Under the pieces are notes generated by a model. It did not search any database, was not told where the DNA came from, and saw nothing but the letters and a program-made list of their open reading frames with translations. DNA of 64,000 bases from Streptomyces sp. Je 1-369 (GTDB lineage: Bacteria > Actinomycetota > Actinomycetes > Streptomycetales > Streptomycetaceae). Below are positions 39,522 through 50,658 of this stretch, in pieces; within the stretch, counting starts at the first letter, position 1; each line of letters begins with the position of its first letter. The position numbers and the translations under genes are program-made. The stretch lies in contig NZ_CP101750.1 of assembly GCF_026810505.1 (NCBI RefSeq), forward strand, positions 8,048,515 to 8,112,514, in the 5' to 3' direction.

Positions 39522-40739
39522 ATGCGCACCATGGCCGTCATCGGTACGGGCCTGATCGGCACCTCCGTCGCCCTGGCGGTGAGCCGGCGCGGCGTGACGG
39601 TGCACCTGGCCGACCGCGACCCCGCAGCGGCCCGCACCGCCGCCGCCCTCGGCGCCGGTGTCACGGACGCCCCGGCGGAACCGGTGGACCTGGCCGTGAT
39701 CGCCGTCCCGCCCAGCCAGGTCGGCGCCGTGCTCGCCGAGGCGCAGCAGCGCGGGCTCGCCGAGACCTACACGGACGTCGCGTCGGTGAAGGCGGGCCCC
39801 GAGCGGGCCGCCCTGAGCCGCGCCCCCGACCCGCACCGCTACATCGGCGGGCATCCGCTCGCGGGCCGGGAGCGCTCGGGCCCGCTCGCCGCCCGCGCCG
39901 ACCTCTTCCGCGGCCGCAACTGGGTGCTCACCCCGTCCCGGCTGACCGCGGCCGACGCCTTCGACCGCGCTCTGGAACTGGTCGCCCTGTGCGAGGCCGT
40001 CCCGGTCGTGATGCGCAGCCAGGACCATGACGCGGCGGTCGCCGTGACCTCCCACGTGCCCCACCTGATGGCCAGTCTGATGGCCGCGAGGCTCCGCGAG
40101 GGCCCGGCCGACCTGCCCAGCCTCGCCGGGCAGGGCCTGCGCGACGCCACCCGGATCGCGGGCGGCGACTCGCGGCTCTGGGGCGACATCCTCCAGGCCA
40201 ACGCACCTGCGATCGCCGGGGTCCTCAAGGATCTGCACACGGACCTCTCCCGCCTGGTACCGGCGCTGGACGCGCTCGCCAGGCCCGGCGGCGGCAGCGG
40301 GCGCGACCGCGGCATGCGCACGCTCGTGGACCTCCTCGACCGTGGCATCTCCGGTCTCGCGGAGATCCCGGACACCCGGCCCGGCGCCGCACGCGGAGGA
40401 CCTCGGGTGCGGGTCGCCGTCGCGGACCGTCCCGGGGAGCTGGCGCGGCTGCTCGCCGCGGCGGCGGAGGCGGGGGTGGCGGCGGACGACGCGGGTGTGG
40501 AGAGCGTGAGTCCTGCGGGCGACCCGGCCGTCCCGGGCTTCGTGGTGCGCTTCACCGTTCCGCCGCGTACCGCCGACCGGCTCGTGGCCGTGCTCGATGC
40601 CGGGGGCTGGGATGTCGTACGGGAACGAGAAGAGGACCGCGACCCCACCGAGGAACTGGACCGCGACCTCGACCTCGACCGTGATCTCGATGGAGTGTTG
40701 CTCGCGGACACGGTCCGATCCGGCCGTCGCCCACAGTGA
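39522..40739 (+). CDS. prephenate dehydrogenase with extended C-terminus
   Basis: Converts prephenate to 4-hydroxyphenylpyruvate with NAD+, supplying HmaS. The 405-residue protein has the Rossmann motif VIGTGLIGTSVALAV, followed by DVASVKAG, GGHPLAGRERSG (active-site His) and HVPHLMASLMA. A C-terminal ACT-like region (about residues 288-370, RVRVAVADRPGELARLL) and an acidic Asp/Glu/Arg tail (about 372-395, TEELDRDLDLDRDLDG) extend it. ATG 39522 or ATG 39531 are possible; no good ribosome site is visible. Cluster-encoded prephenate dehydrogenases are usual with Hpg genes. An ACT domain may allow feedback by tyrosine or Hpg; inferred. Confidence 0.9.
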   Translation: MRTMAVIGTGLIGTSVALAVSRRGVTVHLADRDPAAARTAAALGAGVTDAPAEPVDLAVIAVPPSQVGAVLAEAQQRGLAETYTDVASVKAGPERAALSRAPDPHRYIGGHPLAGRERSGPLAARADLFRGRNWVLTPSRLTAADAFDRALELVALCEAVPVVMRSQDHDAAVAVTSHVPHLMASLMAARLREGPADLPSLAGQGLRDATRIAGGDSRLWGDILQANAPAIAGVLKDLHTDLSRLVPALDALARPGGGSGRDRGMRTLVDLLDRGISGLAEIPDTRPGAARGGPRVRVAVADRPGELARLLAAAAEAGVAADDAGVESVSPAGDPAVPGFVVRFTVPPRTADRLVAVLDAGGWDVVREREEDRDPTEELDRDLDLDRDLDGVLLADTVRSGRRPQ

Positions 40740-40760
40740 CCATCGGCGAGCATGTTCAAG

Positions 40761-40800
40761 CGTGTCCGTGTGTGTCCGTGCCTGTCCGTGCCTGTCCAAG
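40761..40800 (+). repeat. four 10-bp direct repeats running into the StrR-type operator
   Basis: Four consecutive decamers of the form NNTGTCCGTG (the last is CCTGTCCAAG) with a strict 10-bp period. The fourth one is the left arm of the operator at 40794-40822. Spacing of one helical turn would place the partial half-sites (GTCC-GTG) on the same face of the DNA as the operator, possibly for cooperative binding. Sequence is observed; function inferred. Confidence 0.55.
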
Positions 40801-40822
40801 TGTGCGAATCGGCCGGTTGGAC
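40794..40822. promoter_or_regulatory. StrR-type operator of the HpgT-DpgABC operon
   Basis: GTCCAAGTG-N11-CGGTTGGAC. It ends 84 bp before ATG 40907. Arms are identical with the sites at 9064 and 52241, only the 11-bp spacers differ. It probably activates the long transcript hpgT-dpgA-dpgB-dpgC-hydrolase. The TTGGAC of the right arm might overlap a -35 region. Confidence 0.85.
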
Positions 40823-40906
40823 GCGCTGTCGATCCGTCGAGAACCGTGTGACTCTGAGCGACGGATGACACTTTCCCGATAACTTCCGGACGCCTGGGAG
40901 ACATTC

Positions 40907-43162
40907 ATGCCGGAACAGACCGAAGGCGCGGGACAAGGCAGCGCATCGGCCGCGAACCGTGAGGCGTTCGAGCGCAGGGGGCTGCGGCAGGGCGGCCCGG
41001 GGATTCCCGGGCCGCCCGACACCACCGTGAAGGTCCTCGGCCGCGTGTGGTCGGCGCCGCTGATCGTCGGGCCGCTCTCCGCCCCCGCGAGGCCGGGCGG
41101 CGAACTCGCCGTGGTCGGGGCGGCCGGAACCGCCCAACTGCCGTGCGTCGTGGGTGCCTTCGCCGAACGGACCTTCGCCGAACTCGGCTCCGCCACCGAG
41201 GTCCCGCCGTGGCTGCGCAGCTACGCCTTCCGGGACCACGCCACCGGGCGCCGGCTCGCCGAACGCGCCGAGGACGCCGGGTTCGGCGCCGTACTCCTCG
41301 CCCTGGGCAGCCTCGACGACACCCGCCTCAAGCGGGCCGCGGCCCCCGCCAACCTGACGCAGCAGGGGCCACTGAGCGACGTACGGTCCCTGCTCGAAGC
41401 CCGCACCGACTGGGCCGACGTGGACCGGCTCCGCGCCGCCACCGCCCTGCCGCTGCTCGTCGCCGGCGTGCGCAATACGACCGACGCGCTGCGCGCCCTG
41501 GACAGCGGCGCCGACGGCGTCGTGGTCACCTCCCTCGACGCGCTCCCCGGGATCGCGGAGACCGTGGCGGGACGCTGCCCCGTCCTGCTGAGCGGCGGGG
41601 TCCGGCGCGGCGCCGACGTGCTGACGGCGGTCGCCGCCGGGGCCGACGCGGTCTTCGCGGGACGCCCGGTCCTGCACGGGCTGCGGGCCGGCGGGCGCGC
41701 GGGCGTGGCGGAGGTCCTCGACGTCCTCGTCCGGGAACTGGGCGACGCGATGACGTTCACCGGCACCGCCACAGTCGCGGACATCGGCCCCGGCCTGGTC
41801 CGCACCGGACCCCGCCCGGCGGATCCGGCCCCGCCCCCGGTCGCGCGGCCGTTGCAGCGGAGCGAACTGCACGCCAGCGTGTCCGACCCGGTCCTGGACA
41901 CGATGACGTTCCTCAACGAGATCACCACCCGCTACCCGGAGGCGATCTCCTTCGCGCCGGGGCGCCCCTACGACGGATTCTTCGACAGCGAGCAGATCTT
42001 CACCCACCTGCGCCGGTACCTGAACCACCTGGCGGAGCAGGGGTGTTCACCGCAGCAGGTGCGGACGGCCATGTACCAGTACGGGCCCACCGCGGGCCTG
42101 ATCCGCGAGATCATCGCCGACTCGCTGCGCGCCGACGAGAACATCGACGTACCGGCCGAGTCCATCGTGGTGACGGTCGGCGCGCAGGAAGCCATGCTCC
42201 TCGTGCTGCGCGCCCTGATCACAGGGCCCGACGACGTCCTCCTCGTCTCCAGCCCCTGCTACGTCGGCATCACCGGCGCGGCCCGCCTCCTCGACATCGC
42301 CGTGACCCCCGTGGAGGAGCGGGAGGACGGCGTGTCCTGCGCGGACCTGGAGGCGGTCATCAGGAACGAGCGGGCCCGCGGACGCAGGCCCCGCGCCTTC
42401 TACGTCGTACCCGACCACTCGAACCCGTCGGGCACCACCATGGGACCGCGGGCCCGCGCCGAGCTCCTCGAACTCGCGGCCCGGCACGGCATCCTGATCC
42501 TCGAGGACAGCCCGTACCGTCTGGTCAGCCCGGGCCCGCCGCTGCCGACCCTGAAGTCCCAGGACCGCGCCCACACGGTCGTCCACCTCGGCTCCTTCTC
42601 CAAGACGGTGTTCCCCGGCGCCCGCGTCGGCTTCGTCGTCGCCGACCAGCCCGTCGTCGACGCGTCGGGGCGCACCGGACTGCTCGCGGACGACCTCGCC
42701 AAGATCAAGAGCATGGTGACGGTCAACACCTCGTCGCTGAGCCAGGCGGCCGTGGCGGGCACGCTCCTCGCCGCGGGCGGCAAGGTCTCGGAGCTGAACA
42801 GTGCGGCGTCCGCGTACTACGGCGACGCCATGCGGGCCACGCTCAGGGAGCTCGACACCCACCTGCCTCCGGAGCGCCGCAAGGCCCTGGGCGTGCGGTG
42901 GAACGAGCCCACCGGCGGCTTCTTCCTCACCCTGCGGGTGCCGTTCCGCGCGGACAACGCCGCGCTGATCCGCTCGGCGCAGGACTTCGGGGTCATCTGG
43001 ACGCCGATGACGTACTTCCATCCCGGCGGCGGTGGCGTGCACGGCATCCGCCTGTCGACCAGCTATCTGACGCCCGCCCAGATCAGCGAGGGCGTCGCGC
43101 GGCTCGTGCGGTTCATCGAAGCCGAGAGCGCGCGAGCCTCCGCCCCACGAGAAGGGTCCTGA
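40907..43162 (+). CDS. hpgT: HpgT aminotransferase fused to a degenerate Hmo-like domain
   Basis: A 751-residue fusion, GGGAG 6 nt before ATG 40907. Residues about 10-300 follow the FMN hydroxyacid-oxidase fold (AAFERRGLRQ-like start NREAFERRGLR, VLGRVWSAPLIVGPL, VLLSGGVRRGADVLTAVAAGADAVFAGRPVLHGL). However, the active-site Lys segment is LLVAGV instead of VLKGI, and the NHGGRQLDG loop with the catalytic His and Arg is replaced by VVVTSLDALPG, so it should not oxidise hydroxy acids. Residues about 316-745 are a class I PLP aminotransferase with VPDHSNPSGTTM and the PLP Lys566 in SFSKTVFPG. HpgT makes Hpg from 4-hydroxybenzoylformate and Dpg from the dihydroxy keto acid. The dead domain may scaffold or bind ligand. 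Confidence 0.9.
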   Translation: MPEQTEGAGQGSASAANREAFERRGLRQGGPGIPGPPDTTVKVLGRVWSAPLIVGPLSAPARPGGELAVVGAAGTAQLPCVVGAFAERTFAELGSATEVPPWLRSYAFRDHATGRRLAERAEDAGFGAVLLALGSLDDTRLKRAAAPANLTQQGPLSDVRSLLEARTDWADVDRLRAATALPLLVAGVRNTTDALRALDSGADGVVVTSLDALPGIAETVAGRCPVLLSGGVRRGADVLTAVAAGADAVFAGRPVLHGLRAGGRAGVAEVLDVLVRELGDAMTFTGTATVADIGPGLVRTGPRPADPAPPPVARPLQRSELHASVSDPVLDTMTFLNEITTRYPEAISFAPGRPYDGFFDSEQIFTHLRRYLNHLAEQGCSPQQVRTAMYQYGPTAGLIREIIADSLRADENIDVPAESIVVTVGAQEAMLLVLRALITGPDDVLLVSSPCYVGITGAARLLDIAVTPVEEREDGVSCADLEAVIRNERARGRRPRAFYVVPDHSNPSGTTMGPRARAELLELAARHGILILEDSPYRLVSPGPPLPTLKSQDRAHTVVHLGSFSKTVFPGARVGFVVADQPVVDASGRTGLLADDLAKIKSMVTVNTSSLSQAAVAGTLLAAGGKVSELNSAASAYYGDAMRATLRELDTHLPPERRKALGVRWNEPTGGFFLTLRVPFRADNAALIRSAQDFGVIWTPMTYFHPGGGGVHGIRLSTSYLTPAQISEGVARLVRFIEAESARASAPREGS

Positions 43163-43223
43163 CCGTGACCGGCAGCACGCTATATCCGCGCAGCAAACCA
43201 CGCATGTGGGGGTGGACCTTCCG

Positions 43224-46434
<3,211 letters not shown>

Positions 46435-46446
46435 GAGGACACCGCG

Positions 46447-47268
46447 ATGCCGATCGCCCGGATCAACGGGACCCGCCTCGGCTACGACGAGTACGGCACC
46501 GGGGAGCCGGTCGTCATGGTCACCGGCACCGGCGCGCCCGGCCGCATGTGGCGGACGCACCAGGTGCCGGCCCTCACCGTCGCCGGGTACCGGGTGATCA
46601 CCCTCGACAACCGAGGCGTCCCGCCGAGCGATCCGTGCCCCGAAGGGTTCACGCTCGCCGACATGGTGGCGGACGTCGCGGGGCTCATCGAGCACCTGGG
46701 GGACGGGGCGTGCAGGGTCGTCGGCTACTCGCTCGGCGCGATAGCGGTCCAGGAACTCCTGCTCGCCCGCCCCGACCTCGTCCACCAGGCCGTCCTGATG
46801 GCGACGAGCGGCCGCACGGACGCCCTGACCGCCGCGATGACCGCCGCCGACATGGAACTCAGCGACGCCGGCGGCAAACTCCCGCCCCGCTTCGCCGCCT
46901 ACGTACAGGCCCTCCAGAACCTCTCCCCGCGCACCCTCAACGACGAGGAGCGGCTGCGGGACTGGCTGGCCGTCTTCGAGATGTCCACCGTGGACGTGAC
47001 GGGCGTACGCGGGCAGCTCGGCCTGCAACTCGTCCCCGACCGGCTGAGCGCGTACCGGAACATCGACAGCCGCTGTCTGGTCATCGGGTTCCAGGACGAC
47101 CTGGTCATCCGCCCGCACCTCACCCGCGAGGTCGCGCAGGCCATTCCCGGCAGCGTCCATACGGAGATCCCCGGCTGCGGCCACTACGGATATCTGGAGC
47201 GACCCGCCGAAGTGAATTCCGCGATCACAGGATTCTTCGCGGGCCGAAGCCCGCGAATTGCGCACTGA
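46447..47268 (+). CDS. alpha/beta hydrolase in the position expected for dpgD
   Basis: A 273-residue hydrolase, 12 bp after dpgC and on the same transcript. The nucleophile elbow is GYSLG (Ser95), the acid is likely in GFQDD, and the His in GCGHYGYLERP. HG-type oxyanion segment VTGTGAPGRMW. No signal peptide. Comparable hydrolases occur in Hpg-containing peptide clusters such as those of ramoplanin and enduracidin, with unproven roles. It could hydrolyse acyl-CoA or mischarged carrier proteins, or release 3,5-dihydroxyphenyl intermediates; substitution for DpgD is unlikely chemically because the fold differs. Confidence 0.85.
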   Translation: MPIARINGTRLGYDEYGTGEPVVMVTGTGAPGRMWRTHQVPALTVAGYRVITLDNRGVPPSDPCPEGFTLADMVADVAGLIEHLGDGACRVVGYSLGAIAVQELLLARPDLVHQAVLMATSGRTDALTAAMTAADMELSDAGGKLPPRFAAYVQALQNLSPRTLNDEERLRDWLAVFEMSTVDVTGVRGQLGLQLVPDRLSAYRNIDSRCLVIGFQDDLVIRPHLTREVAQAIPGSVHTEIPGCGHYGYLERPAEVNSAITGFFAGRSPRIAH

Positions 47269-47302
47269 ACGGCACATTGCACGGTGCTCATTCTGGACGG
47301 CC

Positions 47303-47331
47303 TTGTAGGCCCCGAACCGCCCGGCTAGCGT
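47303..47331 (+). promoter_or_regulatory. candidate sigma-70-type promoter of mbtH and the ABC exporter
   Basis: TTGTAG (47303-47308) and TAGCGT (47326-47331) separated by exactly 17 bp, 39 bp before the mbtH start. It would uncouple mbtH and the exporter from the hpgT-dpg transcript. No StrR-type operator lies here. Confidence 0.55.
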
Positions 47332-47369
47332 GAAACACGTCCTGCCGACGGCAATTGATCGGAGTGGTT

Positions 47370-47594
47370 ATGCCGAACCCGTTCGACGACGAAAACGGTA
47401 CGTTCCTGGTTCTCGTCAACGACGAGAACCAGCATTCGCTCTGGCCCGCCTTCGCCGAAGTCCCGGCCGGCTGGCGGACCGTGTTCGGAGAAGACACACG
47501 GAAGGCCTGCCTGGACTACATCGAGGAGAACTGGACGGACATGCGTCCGCAGAGTCTCATCGACGAGATGGAGAAGTTCGAAGCCGCCGGCTAG
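47370..47594 (+). CDS. MbtH-like NRPS accessory protein
   Basis: A 74-residue protein; ATG 47370 with GGAG 6 nt upstream. The family signature is complete: [51 protein letters not shown]. MbtH proteins bind adenylation domains and are needed for folding or activity of many of them, especially aromatic and beta-hydroxylated ones. It probably serves the Hpg and other A domains of the NRPSs encoded from 52.3 kb on. Confidence 0.96.
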   Translation: MPNPFDDENGTFLVLVNDENQHSLWPAFAEVPAGWRTVFGEDTRKACLDYIEENWTDMRPQSLIDEMEKFEAAG

Positions 47595-47635
47595 GCGATC
47601 CCCGACCGGAACGACAACGAAAACAGGAGGTTTTC

Positions 47636-49819
47636 GTGGCCATGATCGGCGGCCCGGGGCCGGTACTGATGCGGGGGATGGGTCCCGACGAGGCGGTGAC
47701 CAAGCAGAAAATCAAGCGTGGCACGGCCAAGCGAATCCTCCCCTATACGAAACCGTATCGCTTCAACATAGGCGTTCTCCTGGTCGTCACCGTGCTCAAC
47801 GCATGCAACGTGGTGGCCACCCCCATTCTCTTCAAGTACCTCATCGACGACGGCATCGTCGCAGGGGACACCTCGGTGGTCGTGTGGATCGCCGTCGCGG
47901 TCGCCGTACTCGCCCTGTTCAGCACCGTCTTCGGCTTCGCGGAGGCCTGGTACTCGGGCCGGGTCAGCGAAGGGCTCATCTACGACCTGCGCACCAAGAT
48001 CTTCGACCACGTGCAGCGACAGCCGCTGGCGTTCTTCACCCGCGCCCAGACCGGGTCCCTCGTCAGCCGCCTCAACACCGACGTCGTCGGCGCCCAACAG
48101 GCGGTCACGGCACTGCTGTCCACGGTGGTCTCCGCCGGGCTGACCCTGATCCTCGTCCTCGGCGCGATGTTCTACCTGTCCTGGGTGGTCACCCTGGTCT
48201 CCCTCGTCGTGATCCCGCTCTTCATCCTGCCGGGCCGTGTCGTAGGCCGCAGGCTGCAGCGGATCATGCGCGAGCACATGCAGGTCAACGCCGAGGTCGG
48301 CTCGTTCATGAACGAGCGCTTCAACGTCACCGGCGCCCTGCTCACCAAGCTGTACGGCCGCCCCGCCAGCGAGATGGGCATGTTCTCCCGGCTGGCCCGC
48401 AAGGGCCGCGACCTGGGGGTCCTGACCTCCGTCTACGGCAAGATGCTCTTCCTGACGATGACGCTCGTCGGCGCCGTCGCCACCGCCCTCGTGTACGGCA
48501 TCGGCGGCGCCCTCGTCATCGAGGGCACGTTCCAGATCGGCACCCTGGTGGCGCTCGCGACCCTGCTCACCCGGCTGATGGGCCCGATCAACCAGCTGTC
48601 CAGCGCCCAGACGAGCGTCCTGACCGCCCTCGTCAGCTTCGACCGGCTCTTCGAGATCCTCGACCTCAAGCCGCTCATCTCCGAGAAGGAGAACGCGGTG
48701 CCGCTGCCCGCCGCCTCGGCCACAGCGGCCGCGGACGGCAGCCGCACGGCTCCGGAGGTCACCTTCGAGAACGTCTCGTTCCGCTACCCGAAGGCCGCGG
48801 ACGTCTCGCTCGCCTCACTGGAGTCCATCGCGCTGCCCTCGCAGGAGCGCACGCAGAACACCTGGACGCTGCGCGACCTGACCTTCACCGTCCCCGCGGG
48901 CAAACTCACCGCGCTGGTCGGCCCGTCGGGCGCGGGCAAGACCACCATCACCCACCTGGTGCCGCGCCTCTACGACCCCGTCGAGGGCGTCATCCGGATC
49001 GGCGGCCACGACATCCGCGACGTCACCCTGAAGTCGCTGCACGACACCGTCGGCATGGTCACGCAGGACGCGCACCTCTTCCACGCGACCATCCGCGACA
49101 ACCTCACCTACGCACGCCCCGAAGCGACCGAGCAGGAACTGATCGACGCGTGCAAGGCGGCGCAGATCTGGGACCTGGTCTCCTCGCTGCCCGACGGCTT
49201 CGACACCATCGTCGGCGACCGCGGCTACCGCTTCTCCGGCGGCGAGAAACAGCGCGTCGCGATGGCCCGGCTGCTCCTCAAGGCCCCGCCCATCGTCGTA
49301 CTCGACGAAGCCACCGCGCACCTCGACTCGGAGTCCGAGGCGGCACTCCAACGCGCCCTGAAATCCGCCCTGAAGGGCCGCACCTCCCTGGTGATCGCAC
49401 ACCGCCTCTCCACCATCAGGGACGCCGACCAGATCCTCGTCGTCGACAAGGGCCGGGTCCAGGAGCGCGGCACGCACGAGGAGCTCATGCGACTGGAGGG
49501 CCTGTACGCGGAGTTGTACCGTACGCAGTTCTCCCGCCAGCCCTCAGAGAACGGCGACGCTCCGGTGCCCGAGCCGGTCGGCGGCCCGCCGCACGGCCCC
49601 GGACCGGTGCTCACCGGCGGACCGGGCGGCCCCGGCGGCCCGATGCCGGGCGGCCCGCACGGCGCCTTCCCCGGCGGACCGGGCGTCTTCCTGGCGGGAC
49701 CGGGTGGACCTGGAGGCCCTGGCGGACCCGGTGGCCCGGGAGGTCCCGGTGGCCCGGGAGGCGCACGCCACCACCAAGGCCCTGGCCCCGGCGGCCCACC
49801 GCCCCCCGGCCACGGATGA
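47636..49819 (+). CDS. ABC exporter (fused TMD-NBD) with collagen-like C-terminal tail
   Basis: A 727-residue half-transporter. GTG 47636 has AGGAGG 5 nt upstream; ATG 47642 is an alternative. Residues about 40-330 form six membrane helices (ABC type 1, EAWYSGRVSEGLIYDLRTKIFDHVQRQPLAFF). The ATPase domain (about 370-620) has Walker A GPSGAGKTT, signature FSGGEKQRVAMARLLL, Walker B IVVLDEATAHLD and the H-loop IAHRLSTI. From about residue 640 to the end the chain is almost only Gly and Pro, with (GGP)n runs, plus His. It should act as a homodimer and export the peptide or give immunity. The tail is unusual for this family. Confidence 0.9.
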   Translation: MAMIGGPGPVLMRGMGPDEAVTKQKIKRGTAKRILPYTKPYRFNIGVLLVVTVLNACNVVATPILFKYLIDDGIVAGDTSVVVWIAVAVAVLALFSTVFGFAEAWYSGRVSEGLIYDLRTKIFDHVQRQPLAFFTRAQTGSLVSRLNTDVVGAQQAVTALLSTVVSAGLTLILVLGAMFYLSWVVTLVSLVVIPLFILPGRVVGRRLQRIMREHMQVNAEVGSFMNERFNVTGALLTKLYGRPASEMGMFSRLARKGRDLGVLTSVYGKMLFLTMTLVGAVATALVYGIGGALVIEGTFQIGTLVALATLLTRLMGPINQLSSAQTSVLTALVSFDRLFEILDLKPLISEKENAVPLPAASATAAADGSRTAPEVTFENVSFRYPKAADVSLASLESIALPSQERTQNTWTLRDLTFTVPAGKLTALVGPSGAGKTTITHLVPRLYDPVEGVIRIGGHDIRDVTLKSLHDTVGMVTQDAHLFHATIRDNLTYARPEATEQELIDACKAAQIWDLVSSLPDGFDTIVGDRGYRFSGGEKQRVAMARLLLKAPPIVVLDEATAHLDSESEAALQRALKSALKGRTSLVIAHRLSTIRDADQILVVDKGRVQERGTHEELMRLEGLYAELYRTQFSRQPSENGDAPVPEPVGGPPHGPGPVLTGGPGGPGGPMPGGPHGAFPGGPGVFLAGPGGPGGPGGPGGPGGPGGPGGARHHQGPGPGGPPPPGHG

Positions 49820-49837
49820 GACCAGCCCTCCCCTCCC

Positions 49838-49877
49838 ACGGCATCCGTGGCGCGGCACCCCGCGCCACGGATGCCGT
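49838..49877 (+). terminator. strong terminator after the ABC exporter gene
   Basis: A perfect 18-bp stem (ACGGCATCCGTGGCGCGG with its complement) closed by a 4-nt loop CACC, beginning 19 bp after the exporter stop. It separates the mbtH-exporter unit from the two-component system. Confidence 0.88.
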
Positions 49878-49933
49878 TCCGCCGTACCGGTCCCGCCCGG
49901 GCGCCCCGCCGGTAGGCTGAGCCCGGGCGGCGG

Positions 49934-49952
49934 GCTGTGACCAGTGTGTGAC
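49934..49952 (+). promoter_or_regulatory. GTGAC direct-repeat element upstream of the intact two-component system
   Basis: GCTGTGACCAGTGTGTGAC, matching the element at 4927-4945 in 17 of 19 positions and ending 48 bp before the response-regulator start. GTGACC-type half-sites 11 bp apart suit an OmpR-type dimer, so autoregulation is likely. Function inferred from conservation and position. Confidence 0.6.
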
Positions 49953-50000
49953 CCCCGCTCGGAGATCCTGGTCAGCCATGATCCATCGGGGGGTGGGGCT

Positions 50001-50654
50001 GTGCGGGTGCTGGTGGCCGAGGACCAGACCGAACTGGCGGACTCCGTGGCCAGAGTGCTGCGCAGGGAAGGCATGGCCGTCGACGTCGTCTACGACGGAG
50101 AGGACGCCCTGGAGCGTGCGTCCGTCGTCGACTACGACGTGGTGGTACTCGACCGCGACCTCCCCACCGTGCACGGCGACGAGGTGTGCGGAGCCCTGAT
50201 GGCGGAGCCCGCCCGCACGCGAGTCCTCATGCTCACGGCGTCCGGCACCATCGCGGACCGCGTCGAGGGGCTCAGCCTCGGCGCCGACGACTACCTCCCC
50301 AAGCCCTTCGCGTACGCCGAACTCGTCGCCCGCATCCGGGCGGTGGCCCGCCGCGCCCAGCCGGCCGTCCCGCCGATCCTCGTCCACGGCGACCTGCGGC
50401 TCGACCCCGCCCAGCGGATCGCGACCCGGGCCGGGCACCGACTGGCCCTCACGCCCAAGGAGTTCGGGGTCCTCGAATACCTGCTGGCCGCCCGCGGCCG
50501 CGTCGTATCGGCCGAGGAGCTCCTGGAGCGGGTGTGGGACGAGGCGACCGACCCGTTCACCACGACGGTCAAGGCGACCATCAACAGGCTGCGGCCGAAG
50601 CTCGGTGCCCCGCCGGTGATCGAGACCGTGCCCCGCGGCGGCTACCGGATCTGA
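50001..50654 (+). CDS. OmpR-family response regulator
   Basis: A 217-residue regulator. GTG 50001 starts the receiver directly (VRVLVAEDQTELA); a longer frame begins at 49944 but lacks the family pattern. The receiver keeps the acidic pocket, the phosphoacceptor Asp51 (VVVLDRDLP) and Lys101 (YLPKPF). The winged helix (about residues 125-217) ends FTTTVKATINRLRPKLG and PRGGYRI. The paired kinase starts 4 nt after its stop. A decayed paralogue lies at 4988-5286. In Hpg/Dpg peptide clusters such systems can sense cell-wall stress or control self-resistance; the trigger here is unknown. Confidence 0.9.
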   Translation: MRVLVAEDQTELADSVARVLRREGMAVDVVYDGEDALERASVVDYDVVVLDRDLPTVHGDEVCGALMAEPARTRVLMLTASGTIADRVEGLSLGADDYLPKPFAYAELVARIRAVARRAQPAVPPILVHGDLRLDPAQRIATRAGHRLALTPKEFGVLEYLLAARGRVVSAEELLERVWDEATDPFTTTVKATINRLRPKLGAPPVIETVPRGGYRI

Positions 50655-50658
50655 CGAT

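Noticed and set aside
49670..49800. GGCCC-rich repeats as an origin, attachment site or stand-alone repeat array
   Set aside because: They encode the in-frame Gly-Pro tail of the ABC exporter.
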